Assembly: GCA_004299095.1 (NCBI GenBank) | Contig: SCQQ01000069.1 | Span: forward strand, 1 to 58,883 | Direction of reading: 5' to 3' | Origin: Burkholderiaceae bacterium | GTDB taxonomy: Bacteria; Pseudomonadota; Gammaproteobacteria; Burkholderiales; Burkholderiaceae_C | DNA length: 58,883 nt | In this document: piece after piece, positions 40,132-50,053 of the stretch | How positions within the stretch are numbered: the stretch's first letter is position 1 | Layout of the letters: the number at the start of each line of letters is the position of its first letter | Notes under the pieces: model-generated | Told to the model about the DNA's origin: nothing | Databases searched by the model: none | What the model saw: the letters and a program-made list of their open reading frames with translations, nothing else | Made by a program: the position numbers and the translations under genes

Positions 40132-41472
40132 ATGGGCATTTACGTCATTCGCATCCCCGACATCGGCGAAGGCATCGCCGAGGTGGAATTGGTTGCCTGG
40201 CACGTGAAGGAAGGCGACGCGGTCAAGGAAGACCAGATCATTGCCGACGTCATGACCGACAAGGCCACGGTCGAAATCCCGGCGCACACCGACGGCAAGG
40301 TGCTGCGACTGGGCGGCGCGGTGGGCGCCACCATGGCCGTGGGCTCCGAACTGGTGCGCCTGGAAGTCAAGGGCGACGGCAACTGGAAGGAAGGCGACAA
40401 CGCGCCGCCACCCGCGGCCGCACCGGCTGCTGCCGCGGTACCGGCGGTGGCCGCAAAAGCCGCAGCACCCGCGCCAGCAGCACCCCAGGCGGCGCCCGCG
40501 CCGGCACCTGCGGCCGTCCCTGGCGGCGGCTGGAGCCCGGTGAGCACCACCGAATCCGAACACCCCTCGGCGCAACGCCTGACGCCGCGCCGCAGCAACG
40601 AGCGGCCGCTGGCCTCGCCCGCCGTGCGCCGGCGCGCGCTGGACCTCGGCATCGAACTGCGCTTCGTGCAAGGCAGCGGCCCGGCCGGCCGCATCATGCA
40701 CGAGGACCTGGACGCCTTTGCGGCCCGGGGCGGCCAGGCGGCCAGTGCGGCGTCCAGCGGTTACGCCAAGCGCGAAGGCGAACAAGCCATTCCGGTGATC
40801 GGCCTGCGCCGCAAGATCGCGCAGAAGATGCAGGAGGCCAAGCGCCACATTCCGCACTTCAGCTACGTGGAAGAAATCGACGTGACCGAAGTGGAAAAAC
40901 TGCGCCAGGACCTGAACGCCAAATACGCCAAGGCGCGCGGCAAGCTCACGCTGCTGCCGTTCCTGGCGCGCGCCATGGTGCTGGCGATCCGCGAGTTCCC
41001 GCAAGTCAACGCCCGCTTCGACGACGAGAAAGGCGTGATCACGCGCTACGCCGCCGTGCATTTGGGCGTGGCCACGCAAACGCCCAACGGTCTGATGGTG
41101 GCCGTGGTGCCGCACGCCGAAGCGCTGGACTTGTGGCGTTGCGCGCACCAGGTGGCCGAGGTGGCCGAAGCGGCGCGCAGCGGCAAGGCCTCGCGCGAGC
41201 AGCTCACGGGATCGACCATCACGCTCACCAGCCTGGGCGCTTTGGGCGGCATCGTGAGCACGCCGGTCATCAACTACCCGGAAGTCGCCATCGTCGGAGT
41301 GAACCGCATGATCGAGCGCCCGATGTTCCAGGGCGGCAACGTGGTGGCGCGCAAGCTGATGAACCTGTCGTCGTCGTTCGACCACCGCGTGGTGGACGGC
41401 ATGGACGGCGCGAAATTCATCCAAGCGGTGCGCGGGTTCCTCGAAACCCCGGCCATGCTCTTCGTGGATTGA
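40132..41472 (+). CDS. bkdB: Branched-chain 2-oxoacid dehydrogenase E2 (dihydrolipoyl acyltransferase)
   Basis: The 446-residue protein has three domains. The lipoyl domain (1-78) has its lipoylated Lys44 in VMTDKATVEIPAH. An Ala/Pro-rich linker (about 85-130) leads to an E1/E3-binding domain around ASPAVRRRALDLGIELRFV. The catalytic acyltransferase core contains the active-site SSSFDHRVVDGMDG. I choose the ATG at 40132, seven bases after GGAGG (40120-40124); an ATG at 40126 overlaps the E1 beta stop and leaves too little spacing. The core of the complex forms from this subunit. Confidence 0.95.
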   Translation: MGIYVIRIPDIGEGIAEVELVAWHVKEGDAVKEDQIIADVMTDKATVEIPAHTDGKVLRLGGAVGATMAVGSELVRLEVKGDGNWKEGDNAPPPAAAPAAAAVPAVAAKAAAPAPAAPQAAPAPAPAAVPGGGWSPVSTTESEHPSAQRLTPRRSNERPLASPAVRRRALDLGIELRFVQGSGPAGRIMHEDLDAFAARGGQAASAASSGYAKREGEQAIPVIGLRRKIAQKMQEAKRHIPHFSYVEEIDVTEVEKLRQDLNAKYAKARGKLTLLPFLARAMVLAIREFPQVNARFDDEKGVITRYAAVHLGVATQTPNGLMVAVVPHAEALDLWRCAHQVAEVAEAARSGKASREQLTGSTITLTSLGALGGIVSTPVINYPEVAIVGVNRMIERPMFQGGNVVARKLMNLSSSFDHRVVDGMDGAKFIQAVRGFLETPAMLFVD

Positions 41473-41543
41473 AACGGCGACGACGCTTTGCCCCATCTTG
41501 GCGACACGCCCGGGCGCACACAACAGACAACTGAGGTTTCAGG

Positions 41544-42938
41544 ATGAAAGAACTCAATACGAAACTGCTGGTGATCGGCGCGGGCCCGGGCGGATACGTG
41601 GCCGCGATTCGTGCGGGGCAACTGAAAGTACCGACGGTGCTGGTGGAAGGCGCGCAAGTCGGCGGCACCTGCCTCAACATCGGCTGCATTCCGTCCAAGG
41701 CGCTGATTCACGCGGCGCGCGCGTTCGAGCAGGCGGTGCAGCAAGCCGGCAAGTCGCCCATCGGCATCCGGGTGCAGAAGCCCACGCTCGACATCGCGCA
41801 AACGGTGCACTGGAAAGACGGCATCGTGAAGAAGCTCACCGGCGGCGTGAGCGCGCTGTGCCGCAAGGCCGGCGTCGAGGTGGTACAGGGCTGGGCGCGC
41901 GTCGATGACGGCAAGACCGTCACGGTGCAGACCAAGGACGGCGAATCTGTGCGCATCCGCTGCGAACACCTGCTGATCGCCACCGGCTCCGAACCCACCG
42001 AAATCCCGACCATGCCGTTTGGCGGCGCGGTGATTTCGTCCACCGAAGCACTTTCGCCGACCGAAGTCCCGAAGCGCCTGGTGGTGGTGGGCGCGGGCTA
42101 CATCGGCCTGGAGCTCGGCATGGCGTATCGCAAACTCGGCTCCGAAGTGACCGTGGTCGAAATGGCGCCGCAAATCCTGCCGCGCTACGACGCGGAACTG
42201 ACCAAACCGGTGCTCGATGCGCTCAAGCACCAGGGCATCACGCTGCACCTGGGCTACAGCGTGGAGGGTTACGACAAGGCGCGCGGCGTGCACGTGCGCG
42301 GCGGCGGCGCCGACGAATTCGCGCTGCCGGCCGACCGCGTGCTGGTGGCCGTGGGCCGCAAGCCGCACGTGCAGGGGTTCGGACTGGAAGGGCTGCAGCT
42401 CTCGATGGACGGACGGCACATCGCCGTCGACGCGCGTTGCAGCACGTCGATGAACGGCGTCTGGGCGATTGGCGACGTGACCGGCGAGCCCATGCTGGCG
42501 CACCGCGCGATGGCCCAGGGCGTGGTCGTGGCCGAGCAGATTGCCGGTGAGAAGCGCCGCTTCGAACCGATGGCGATTCCGGCCGTGTGCTTCACCGACC
42601 CCGAAATCGTGGTCGTGGGCCATACGCCCGAAAGCGCCAAGGAAGCCGGCATCGACGCCATTCATGCCCAGTTTCCATTCGCCGCCAACGGCCGCGCCAT
42701 GACGCTGGAATCCACCGTCGGCTTCGTGCGCGTGGTGGCGCGGCGCGACAACCACCTGATCCTGGGCTGGCATGCGGTGGGCGCCGACGTGTCCGAACTC
42801 TCCGCCGCGTTCGGGCAATCCATCGAAATGGGCGCGCGGCTGGAAGACGTGGCCGACACCATTCACGCGCACCCGACGCTGGGCGAAGCGGTGCAGGAAG
42901 CGGCGCTGCGCGCGCTCGGGCATGCGCTGCACGTCTGA
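41544..42938 (+). CDS. lpd: Dihydrolipoyl dehydrogenase (E3)
   Basis: The 464-residue flavoenzyme has the FAD motif [20 protein letters not shown], the redox disulfide in [17 protein letters not shown] (two Cys about residues 43 and 48), the NAD motif [13 protein letters not shown] and the catalytic His/Glu in [16 protein letters not shown]. It reoxidises the lipoyl arm of E2. The close linkage to bkdA1-A2-B suggests it is dedicated to the branched-chain complex, like LpdV of Pseudomonas. A two-way terminator lies about 140 bases downstream. Confidence 0.96.
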   Translation: MKELNTKLLVIGAGPGGYVAAIRAGQLKVPTVLVEGAQVGGTCLNIGCIPSKALIHAARAFEQAVQQAGKSPIGIRVQKPTLDIAQTVHWKDGIVKKLTGGVSALCRKAGVEVVQGWARVDDGKTVTVQTKDGESVRIRCEHLLIATGSEPTEIPTMPFGGAVISSTEALSPTEVPKRLVVVGAGYIGLELGMAYRKLGSEVTVVEMAPQILPRYDAELTKPVLDALKHQGITLHLGYSVEGYDKARGVHVRGGGADEFALPADRVLVAVGRKPHVQGFGLEGLQLSMDGRHIAVDARCSTSMNGVWAIGDVTGEPMLAHRAMAQGVVVAEQIAGEKRRFEPMAIPAVCFTDPEIVVVGHTPESAKEAGIDAIHAQFPFAANGRAMTLESTVGFVRVVARRDNHLILGWHAVGADVSELSAAFGQSIEMGARLEDVADTIHAHPTLGEAVQEAALRALGHALHV

Positions 42939-43080
42939 AAGAATGACGAAATGACGCCAGTGCGCGCCAGCATGAAAGATGACTGCTTCGCGACGAACTC
43001 ACGGCGCAGCCTTCTTCTCGTCCGCCCGGTCAACAGCGAATTCGTGTAACGCCGGCGCGCGTCCAACAAGCGCGCCCCAT

Positions 43081-43109
43081 AAAAAAACGGGAGCCCAGCT
43101 CCCGTTTTT
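43081..43109. terminator. Bidirectional terminator between lpd and a secreted-protein gene
   Basis: The eight-base-pair stem ACGGGAGC/GCTCCCGT has a three-base loop. It is preceded by six A residues and followed by TTTT, so it can terminate transcripts from both sides. It lies between two convergent genes, 143 bases after lpd and 18 bases after the minus-strand gene that ends at 43127. Confidence 0.9.
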
Positions 43110-43126
43110 ATTTCAGCGCGGCCCCA

Positions 43127-43759
43127 TCACTTCACGCGTTCGATCGCACCGCACGCAATCGGCACCGTCACCTGCGCCGGAATCGGGCCCAGCGACTGCA
43201 CTGTGCTCGGCAGTTTCTCGCTGTCGGGAACGCCGTGGATGTACACCACGCGCTTGCTCAGGTCGAGCTGTTGGCCGGGGAAGGCCTTGCCGAAAGCCGC
43301 CTGCAGCTCCTTGACCGGAACCGTCTCGTGATAGTGGTAGTCGCCCTTGGCGTTGGCCGTCGGGTAGGTGCCTTTCGGAACGTTCATGGTGGCCGGGTGC
43401 GTGATAAACGGGACCATGGTCGTTCCCGACGCCTTGCCGGTTTCGATCAGATCGATGATGCCGTCGTGGTTGGTGTCGTCCGCCAGGGTTGGGCACTTGG
43501 CTTGCGCGCCGTCCTTGAAGCCGTGAAAGTGCTGCCAGTGCGCCATGTCGGGCGGCGCGCCTTTCACCCGGATGTCGATGGTGAGCATGCCGCCTTTTTC
43601 AGTGAAATGCGCTTCGCCGGTGGTGGTCGACGGGGCGATCGTCGGGTTCATCGGATAAAGATGGGCCACGTACGACGCCGCCTGCGCCGGCACCGCGGTT
43701 GCGGCCAGCAACGCCAGCGCACCGGCCACGGCCAAAGCGCTTTTCTGGGTGAATTTCAC
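43127..43759 (-). CDS. Secreted beta-barrel protein, CHRD / Cu-Zn SOD-like, unknown function
   Basis: The 210-residue product has a Sec signal peptide (core ALAVAGALALLAATAVPAQA, cleavage after residue ~27). The mature part opens YVAHLYPMNPTIAPSTTTGE and then AHFTEKGGMLTIDIRVKGAP with AHWQHFHGF. That resembles the strand and metal-histidine layout of Cu/Zn superoxide dismutase and CHRD domains, but the full SodC histidine set is not clear. A calcium-loop-like DDTNHDGIID follows. The GTG start at 43759 is chosen because GAGGAGA lies six bases upstream and the signal peptide follows. I do not assign an activity. Confidence 0.72.
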   Translation of the reverse strand: MKFTQKSALAVAGALALLAATAVPAQAASYVAHLYPMNPTIAPSTTTGEAHFTEKGGMLTIDIRVKGAPPDMAHWQHFHGFKDGAQAKCPTLADDTNHDGIIDLIETGKASGTTMVPFITHPATMNVPKGTYPTANAKGDYHYHETVPVKELQAAFGKAFPGQQLDLSKRVVYIHGVPDSEKLPSTVQSLGPIPAQVTVPIACGAIERVK

Positions 43760-43873
43760 GGTCGATCTCCTCGAAACAAAGATGCAAACGAGTATAGGCA
43801 TCGGAAATCTCCCATGCCGGCTCGCGGGTCAAGCCGGGCATCCCCACGCCACCGCGAAGCGGAAGCGAACGCC

Positions 43874-44962
43874 TCAGGTGTCGTGCGACACGCTGAACAT
43901 CGTCGATTTGGCGGGCGCCGCCTGGATCTGCTTGGCGATCTTGATCGCCACCTGGCGCGCGATCGACTTGTAGATCGCGGCAATCTTGCCGTCGGGCTCG
44001 GCCACCACGGGCGGCGTGCCGGCGTCGGTCTTTTCGCGGATCGCCAGCGACAGCGGCAGCGAGCCCAGGAAATCCATGTTCTTCTCGGCGGCAAAGCGCT
44101 TGCCGCCATCGGCACCAAAAATGTGTTCCTCGTGGCCGCAATTCGGGCACACGAACACCGCCATGTTTTCCACCAGCCCGAGGATCGGCACGTCGACCTT
44201 CTCGAACATGGTGACCGCCTTGCGCACGTCGGCCAGCGCCATGTCCTGCGGCGTGGTGACGATCACCGCGCCGGTCACCGGCGAGCGCTGGCACAGCGAC
44301 AGTTGAATGTCGCCCGTGCCCGGCGGCAAATCGACCACCAGGTAATCGAGATCACGCCAGTGCGTCTGGCGCATGAGCTGGTCCAGCGCCTGCGTGGCCA
44401 TCGGGCCGCGCCAGATCATGGCCTGGTCGGGCGTGACCAGGAAGCCGATGGAATTGACCTGTACGCCGTAGTTGTGCAGCGGCTCCATGGTCTTGCCGTC
44501 GACCGTTTGCGGCCGGCCGGTCACGTTCAGCATCATCGGCTGGCTCGGGCCGTACACGTCGGCATCGAGCACGCCCACCCGCGCGCCTTCGGCCGCGAGC
44601 GCCAGCGCCAGGTTCACGGCCGTGGTGCTCTTGCCCACGCCGCCCTTGCCCGAAGCCACGGCGATGATGTTCTTCACTCCCGGAATGGCGGCGTTGTGCG
44701 CCGCGGAATGCGCCAGGATGTGGGTGGCAAAATTCACCGAAACGTTGGTGACCCCCGGCACGGTTTTGACCGCCGCGACCAAGCCCCTGCGCAACTCGGG
44801 CACCTGGCTTTGGCCGGGATAGTCCAGCGCCACGTCGAACGAGACATCGCCATCGCTCACCTGGAGGTTCTTGATTTGATCGGCCGAAACAAAATCCTGC
44901 CCCGTGTTGGGGTCCACAAAGGCCTTCGCCGCCTGGAAGATGTCTTGTTGCTGAACGTTCAT
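43874..44962 (-). CDS. apbC: Iron-sulfur cluster carrier ApbC (Mrp/Nbp35 family)
   Basis: The 362-residue protein has an N-terminal MIP18 (DUF59-like) domain (about residues 1-85), then a ParA-like ATPase. The Walker A is VASGKGGVGKSTTAVNLALA. DADVYGPSQPMML, VVDLPPGTGDIQLSL and the CxxC in VFVCPNCGHEEHIFG follow; the two cysteines bind the transferable 4Fe-4S cluster. It delivers clusters to apo-proteins. The ATG at 44962 agrees with the family start. It is divergent from the patatin-like gene. Confidence 0.95.
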   Translation of the reverse strand: MNVQQQDIFQAAKAFVDPNTGQDFVSADQIKNLQVSDGDVSFDVALDYPGQSQVPELRRGLVAAVKTVPGVTNVSVNFATHILAHSAAHNAAIPGVKNIIAVASGKGGVGKSTTAVNLALALAAEGARVGVLDADVYGPSQPMMLNVTGRPQTVDGKTMEPLHNYGVQVNSIGFLVTPDQAMIWRGPMATQALDQLMRQTHWRDLDYLVVDLPPGTGDIQLSLCQRSPVTGAVIVTTPQDMALADVRKAVTMFEKVDVPILGLVENMAVFVCPNCGHEEHIFGADGGKRFAAEKNMDFLGSLPLSLAIREKTDAGTPPVVAEPDGKIAAIYKSIARQVAIKIAKQIQAAPAKSTMFSVSHDT

Positions 44963-45051
44963 AGGATGCGCTCGGATGAAAGTGACGCGATAGTCTATTC
45001 GTCGCGTTCGCGGCAACCGGTTGAAACGAACATTTGCCCTTACGTCATCCA

Positions 45052-46317
45052 ATGAATATGTCGAGTGATCCGGTCCCTTCCCGCACGGGCAGCGCGCTCC
45101 TGCTGACGGGCGGCGGCGCGCGCGCGGCGTATCAGGTCGGGGTTTTGCAGGGCATTGCCGAACTGCATCGCAGCTGCGAGCCGGATTCGGCCGACACACC
45201 CTTCGACATCATCGTGGGGACGTCGGCAGGCGCCATCAACGCCACCGCGCTCGCTTGTCGCGCGGATGATTTCCGTACCGGCGTGAGCGACCTGGCCCGC
45301 GTCTGGAGCCAGTTCCACGCCGAGCAGGTGTACCACGCGAGCATTGCGCGCGCGGCCGCTGCGGGCACGCGCTGGCTGATCTTCGTCATGTTCGGCTGGC
45401 TTTCGCCGCGGCTGCAGGCGCTGCAACCGCACTCGCTGCTGGACAACGAACCGTTGCGCGACCTGCTGCAAAAAACGCTGTCCCTGGAGCGCATTCCGCA
45501 ACTGCTCGCTGGCGGCCACTTGCGCGCACTGGCGGTCACCACGTCGTGCTACAGCAGCGGCGAGCACCTGACTTTCTACGACGGCGTGAGCCAAATCCAC
45601 GACTGGACGCGCGTGCGCCGGCGCGCCGTGCGCACGCACATCGGTGTCGACCACCTGATGGCGTCGTCCGCGCTGCCTTTCATTTTCCCAGCCGCGCGCA
45701 TCGAAGCCGAAGGTCAGGTGGGCTATTACGGCGACGGCTCCATGCGCCAGACCGCGCCCATCGCGCCGGTGATCCACCTGGGCGCCAAGCGCGTGCTGGT
45801 AATCGGCGTCGGTGAAGACCTGGAGCCCATGGACGACGCCACCTGCAGCCTGGCCACTTACCCGTCGCTCGCGCAAGTGGCCAACCATGCGCTTTCCAGT
45901 ATTTTCCTGGACACGCTGGCCGCCGATGCCGCGCTGCTGCACCGCGTCAATCGGGTGCTGGCGTTGATCGACCCCATGCATCGCGCCGAGTCGGAAATGC
46001 AGCCGGTCGATCTGCTGGTGCTCGAACCCTCGGAGCGCATCGACCAGATCGCTGCGCGCCAAACCCACACGCTGCCACGCTCGGTGCGCATCCTGATGCG
46101 GGCGCTCGGCATGCGCGGCGGGCCGAGCAGTTCGCGCAGCTCGGCACTGGCGAGTTACCTGTTGTTCGAACCCGGCTTCACCACCGAACTGATGCGCTTG
46201 GGCCATCGCGACGCGATCGCGCAGCGGCAGGCGATTTGCCAGTTCTTTGGCTGGAAAGTGCCGGGTACCGCCGAGCCGAGTGCGGCCACCCAAGATCGCG
46301 CGCGGGTCCCGGGCTGA
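45052..46317 (+). CDS. Patatin-like phospholipase family protein
   Basis: The protein (421 residues from ATG 45052) has the patatin catalytic layout. The oxyanion loop is ALLLTGGGARAAYQVGVLQG, the nucleophile elbow is IVGTSAGAINATAL, and the Asp of the dyad is in GYYGDGSMRQTAPIAP. It is a cytoplasmic or membrane-associated lipid acyl hydrolase of the RssA/YchK-like group. A family member of this size usually has a C-terminal tail of unknown role, as here. The ATG used is one of two close ATGs (45052, 45058). The gene is divergent from apbC, about 90 bases apart. Confidence 0.9.
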   Translation: MNMSSDPVPSRTGSALLLTGGGARAAYQVGVLQGIAELHRSCEPDSADTPFDIIVGTSAGAINATALACRADDFRTGVSDLARVWSQFHAEQVYHASIARAAAAGTRWLIFVMFGWLSPRLQALQPHSLLDNEPLRDLLQKTLSLERIPQLLAGGHLRALAVTTSCYSSGEHLTFYDGVSQIHDWTRVRRRAVRTHIGVDHLMASSALPFIFPAARIEAEGQVGYYGDGSMRQTAPIAPVIHLGAKRVLVIGVGEDLEPMDDATCSLATYPSLAQVANHALSSIFLDTLAADAALLHRVNRVLALIDPMHRAESEMQPVDLLVLEPSERIDQIAARQTHTLPRSVRILMRALGMRGGPSSSRSSALASYLLFEPGFTTELMRLGHRDAIAQRQAICQFFGWKVPGTAEPSAATQDRARVPG

Positions 46318-46455
46318 TCACGACGCCGGCTTGGCGCAAGCCCTGCGCCCCGCGGGGCATGCGCGGGTCCCGGCAGTCTCCCGGTGGCTGCCGCCGAAGC
46401 GGATCCGGTTCTGCCGCGCCACGCCCGTCAAACCAGGCCGCGGCGGCCGCACTCC

Positions 46456-46461
46456 TAGAAT
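46456..46461 (+). promoter_or_regulatory. Possible -10 element of metG
   Basis: TAGAAT lies 30 bases before the metG start and matches five of six consensus positions. No -35 hexamer is visible 16-18 bases upstream, so the assignment is tentative. Confidence 0.3.
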
Positions 46462-46491
46462 CGGTCGTTTCCGCTTGATCCCACCCGCCCC

Positions 46492-48588
46492 ATGACCGCG
46501 CGCTCGCTCTTCGTCACCACCGCCCTGCCGTACGCCAACGGCAAATTCCACATCGGCCACATCATGGAATACATCCAGGCCGACATCTGGGTGCGGTTCC
46601 AGCGCATGCAGGGCAACGCGGTGAACTTCGTCGGCGCCGATGACGCGCACGGCGCGCCGATCATGATCGCGGCGGAACAGGCCGGCATGACACCCGAGCA
46701 GTTCGTGGCCGGTATCGCGGCGGGCCGCAAGCAGTATCTCGACGGCTTTCACATCGGCTTCGACAACTGGCACTCAACCAACAGCCCGGAAAACGTCGAG
46801 CTGGCACAAGCGATTTACCAAGATTTGCAGGCCGCCGGCCTGATCGACGTCCGTACGGTCGAGCAGTTCTACGACCCGCAGAAAGGCATGTTCCTGCCGG
46901 ACCGCTTCATCAAGGGCGAATGCCCGAACTGCCACGCCAAGGACCAGTACGGCGACAACTGTGAAGTCTGCGGCGCGGTGTATGCGCCCACCGACCTGAT
47001 CAACCCCTATTCCACGCTCACCGGCGCCAAGCCGGAGCTGCGCTCGAGCGAGCACTTCTTCTTCCGGCTGTCCGACCCGCGCTGCATCGCTTTCCTGGAG
47101 AAGTGGACCGACCCGGCACGCCTGCAGCCCGAAGTAGCGAACAAGGTGCGCGAATGGATCCAACCGGGCGACGACGGCAAGCCGAAGATGGGCGACTGGG
47201 ACATTTCGCGCGACGCGCCCTATTTCGGCATCGAGATTCCCGGCGCGCCCGGCAAATACTTCTACGTCTGGCTGGATGCGCCGATCGGCTATCTCGCCAG
47301 CCTGAAGAACCTTTTGACTAAGCGCGGCCAAGATTACGCTACCTACATGGCCCAGCCGGGACTTGAGCAGTATCACTTCATCGGCAAGGACATCATCACG
47401 TTCCACACGCTGTTCTGGCCGGCGATGCTGAAGTTCAGCGGCCGCAAGGTGCCCGACAACGTGTTCGTGCACGGCTTCCTCACCATCAACAACGGCGAGA
47501 AGATGAGCAAGAGCCGCGGCACCGGCCTTGATCCGCTGAAGTACCTGGAACTCGGCATGAACGCCGAGTGGCTGCGCTACTACCTGGCGGCCAAGCTCTC
47601 CGGCCGCAACGAGGACATCGACTTCAACGCCGACGATTTCATGGCGCGCGTCAACGCCGACCTGATCGGCAAGTACGTCAACATCGCCAGCCGCACGGCG
47701 GGCTTCATCAGCAAACGCTTCGGCGGCAAGCTCGCCGCGGTGTCGGCCGACGGCGCCGCGCTGCTGCAAACCTTGCGCGCCGCGCGCGCGGAAATCGCCG
47801 ACCTGTACGAGGCGCGCGAATTCGGCAAGGTGGTGCGCACCGTGATGGCGCTGGCCGACCAGGTGAACGTCTACGTCGACCACAACAAGCCGTGGGAACT
47901 GGCCAAGAACGCCGACAACGCCGAGCGCCTGCACGACGTGTGCAGCGCGTGCATCGAGGCATTCCGCACGCTCACGGTCTACCTCAAGCCCATCCTGCCG
48001 GCGCTCGCCGCCGATGCCGAGCACTTCCTGATGGTGCCGCCGGAAACGTTCAGGAACGTCGACCGGCCGCTCGGTGCCGGTTGGCAAATCGGCGTCTACC
48101 AGCACCTGATGAAGCGCGTGGAAGAAAAGCAGTTGGACGCGCTGTTCGCGCTGCCGGCGGCGGCGCAGGCTGCTGCGGATGAGCCCGGCGCTGGCGGCGA
48201 ACTGCCCGGCGGCCAAGCCATCGGCCCCACCATCACCATCGACGATTTCGCCAAGATCGACCTGCGCATCGCCAAGATCGTCGATTGCCAGCCCGTAAGC
48301 GGCTCGAAAAAGCTGCTGCAGCTCACGCTCGACGTGGGCGAAGGCCCCGACCCGAACGGGAGTCCGATCCTGCGCAACGTCTTCAGCGGCATCGCAAGCG
48401 CTTACCAGCCGGACGACCTCAAAGGCAAGTTCACCGTGCTAGTCGCCAACCTGGCGCCACGCAAGATGCGCTTCGGCGTGAGCGAAGGCATGGTGCTGGC
48501 GGCGAGCCACGCCGACGAAAAAGCACATCCCGGCCTGTACGTGCTGGAGCCGTGGCCGGGCGCCGTGCCGGGCCTGCGCGTGCGCTGA
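46492..48588 (+). CDS. metG: Methionyl-tRNA synthetase
   Basis: The 698-residue class I enzyme has the HIGH motif at residues 20-23 ([10 protein letters not shown]) and KMSKS at 337-341 ([11 protein letters not shown]). The zinc knuckle reads [17 protein letters not shown]. The anticodon domain follows, and a C-terminal tRNA-binding (EMAP-like) domain runs from [15 protein letters not shown] to the end. This is the long MetG1 form with the C-terminal dimerising domain. metG next to apbC is a common arrangement in betaproteobacteria; here the patatin-like gene lies between them. Confidence 0.98.
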   Translation: MTARSLFVTTALPYANGKFHIGHIMEYIQADIWVRFQRMQGNAVNFVGADDAHGAPIMIAAEQAGMTPEQFVAGIAAGRKQYLDGFHIGFDNWHSTNSPENVELAQAIYQDLQAAGLIDVRTVEQFYDPQKGMFLPDRFIKGECPNCHAKDQYGDNCEVCGAVYAPTDLINPYSTLTGAKPELRSSEHFFFRLSDPRCIAFLEKWTDPARLQPEVANKVREWIQPGDDGKPKMGDWDISRDAPYFGIEIPGAPGKYFYVWLDAPIGYLASLKNLLTKRGQDYATYMAQPGLEQYHFIGKDIITFHTLFWPAMLKFSGRKVPDNVFVHGFLTINNGEKMSKSRGTGLDPLKYLELGMNAEWLRYYLAAKLSGRNEDIDFNADDFMARVNADLIGKYVNIASRTAGFISKRFGGKLAAVSADGAALLQTLRAARAEIADLYEAREFGKVVRTVMALADQVNVYVDHNKPWELAKNADNAERLHDVCSACIEAFRTLTVYLKPILPALAADAEHFLMVPPETFRNVDRPLGAGWQIGVYQHLMKRVEEKQLDALFALPAAAQAAADEPGAGGELPGGQAIGPTITIDDFAKIDLRIAKIVDCQPVSGSKKLLQLTLDVGEGPDPNGSPILRNVFSGIASAYQPDDLKGKFTVLVANLAPRKMRFGVSEGMVLAASHADEKAHPGLYVLEPWPGAVPGLRVR

Positions 48589-48652
48589 AGACGCTTGCTC
48601 GGGATACGGGTTGAATAAAAGCGGCCGACCGTCTCACGACACGGAGCCCGAC

Positions 48653-49957
48653 ATGTTCCGCCACACCATGAGCCTCTGCACGGCAACGCGGCCCCGGGCC
48701 ACGAGGGATACACGCGCGGCCTCGCCCCGCGTGCCATGGATGAAACCGCTTCTTGCTGCGACTTTCCTGCTCGCTTCCGGCGCGGCCAGCGCCCAGATCC
48801 CAAACCGCACAAGCGGCGTAGTGGAGCGTCCCATCGAAGCCGCCGCTTGGCAAACCTGTATCGGCAAAGCGGACGCCGAGCGCCTGGCCTGCTTCGACGA
48901 CTGGGCGCACGAACAGCAGAAACTGGATGCCGCCGTCGCGGAAAGGCCGCACCCGGTCGAAGCGGTGCCCGCACAAGCCACTGAAGCGCAAAAGACACCG
49001 GCAGGCCGCGCGCCCGCCAGCGTTGTCGCCGCGAAGCCACCCGAAGCCACCGAGGAAACGCGCCCCGGCCCGGTCGGCGTGGTTGCCGTGGGTCTGGAAC
49101 AAGGCTGCCGCGATCGCCAGTTCTCGGAACTCTCGCGCTTCTGGGAACTGGAAGCCGGTTCGAGCTGCCCGCGCTTTGGGCTGCGCGCCTATCACCCCAA
49201 TCTGCTGACCATCGCGGACGGCAACCGCGTCGACCGCCAGCCCCAGTCGCCCAATCCCATCGACAGCGCAACGCATCCCACCGCCTACGGCAAGCAGGAA
49301 GCGCGCTTCGTGATCTCCATCCGCACCAAGCTGGCGTCCGGCCTGCTCACGCCCGCGGCCGGCACGCGGCGCGATTCGCTCTGGGTGGCGTACACGCAGC
49401 AGTCCTACTGGCAAGTGTTCAACGGCGCGCTGTCGCGGCCGTTCCGCAACACCGACTACATGCCGGAGCTGATCTACGTTTACCCGACGACGCTGGCGCT
49501 GCCGGGCGGTTGGACTTGGCGCTATTCGGGCGCGGGGCTGGTGCACCAGTCCAACGGCCAGAGCGATCCGCTGTCGCGCAGCTGGAACCGCGCCTATTTG
49601 ATGGCGGGTTTCGAGAAGGATGACCGCTTCAACCTGCAAGTGCGCGTGTGGAAGCGCTTTCCGGAAAGCTTCGCCAAGGACAACAACCCCGACATCACGA
49701 CCAAGGTCGGCCGCGGCGATTTGACGTTCGGCTGGAACATCGATTCGAAGAACACGCTGCGCGCCACCTACACCGGCACGTTCAACCGCTACGGTTCCGA
49801 ACGGCTGGAATGGTCGCACGCCCTCGGCGCCGGCAACGGCCGCTTCTCCGGCCTGCGCTTCTACATGGGCCTCTTTCACGGCTACGGCGACAGCCTGATC
49901 GACTACAACTTCAAGCGCACGGTGTTTTCGGTCGGGCTGAGCCTGGTCGATTTCTAA
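48653..49957 (+). CDS. pldA: Outer-membrane phospholipase A (PldA)
   Basis: The 434-residue protein shows the OMPLA active site GLVHQSNGQSDPLSRSWNR, in which His and Ser of HQS and the Asn of SWNR correspond to the known catalytic triad. The last ~260 residues alternate in the way expected for a 12-strand barrel and end in VFSVGLSLVDF with a terminal aromatic for outer-membrane assembly. I start at 48653 because GGAG lies six bases upstream; this gives a long n-region before the signal core PLLAATFLLASGAASAQ. A start at 48740 would give a normal short signal peptide. An Ala/Pro/Glu-rich linker (about residues 75-125) precedes the barrel. Confidence 0.9.
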   Translation: MFRHTMSLCTATRPRATRDTRAASPRVPWMKPLLAATFLLASGAASAQIPNRTSGVVERPIEAAAWQTCIGKADAERLACFDDWAHEQQKLDAAVAERPHPVEAVPAQATEAQKTPAGRAPASVVAAKPPEATEETRPGPVGVVAVGLEQGCRDRQFSELSRFWELEAGSSCPRFGLRAYHPNLLTIADGNRVDRQPQSPNPIDSATHPTAYGKQEARFVISIRTKLASGLLTPAAGTRRDSLWVAYTQQSYWQVFNGALSRPFRNTDYMPELIYVYPTTLALPGGWTWRYSGAGLVHQSNGQSDPLSRSWNRAYLMAGFEKDDRFNLQVRVWKRFPESFAKDNNPDITTKVGRGDLTFGWNIDSKNTLRATYTGTFNRYGSERLEWSHALGAGNGRFSGLRFYMGLFHGYGDSLIDYNFKRTVFSVGLSLVDF

Positions 49958-49991
49958 GCGGACGCGCACGCCGTACGCAGCGGACGCGCAC
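49957..49991 (+). repeat. 13-base direct repeat after pldA
   Basis: AGCGGACGCGCAC occurs at 49957-49969 and again at 49979-49991, with a 22-base period, straddling the pldA stop. The function is not known; it could reflect slippage in the pldA 3' region. Confidence 0.6.
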
Positions 49992-50053
49992 CCGATGCCC
50001 GGCCGACCGGTGGCCGCGCTTCGGCGGCTTCCTGCCAACCGCCGGGTGCAAGT

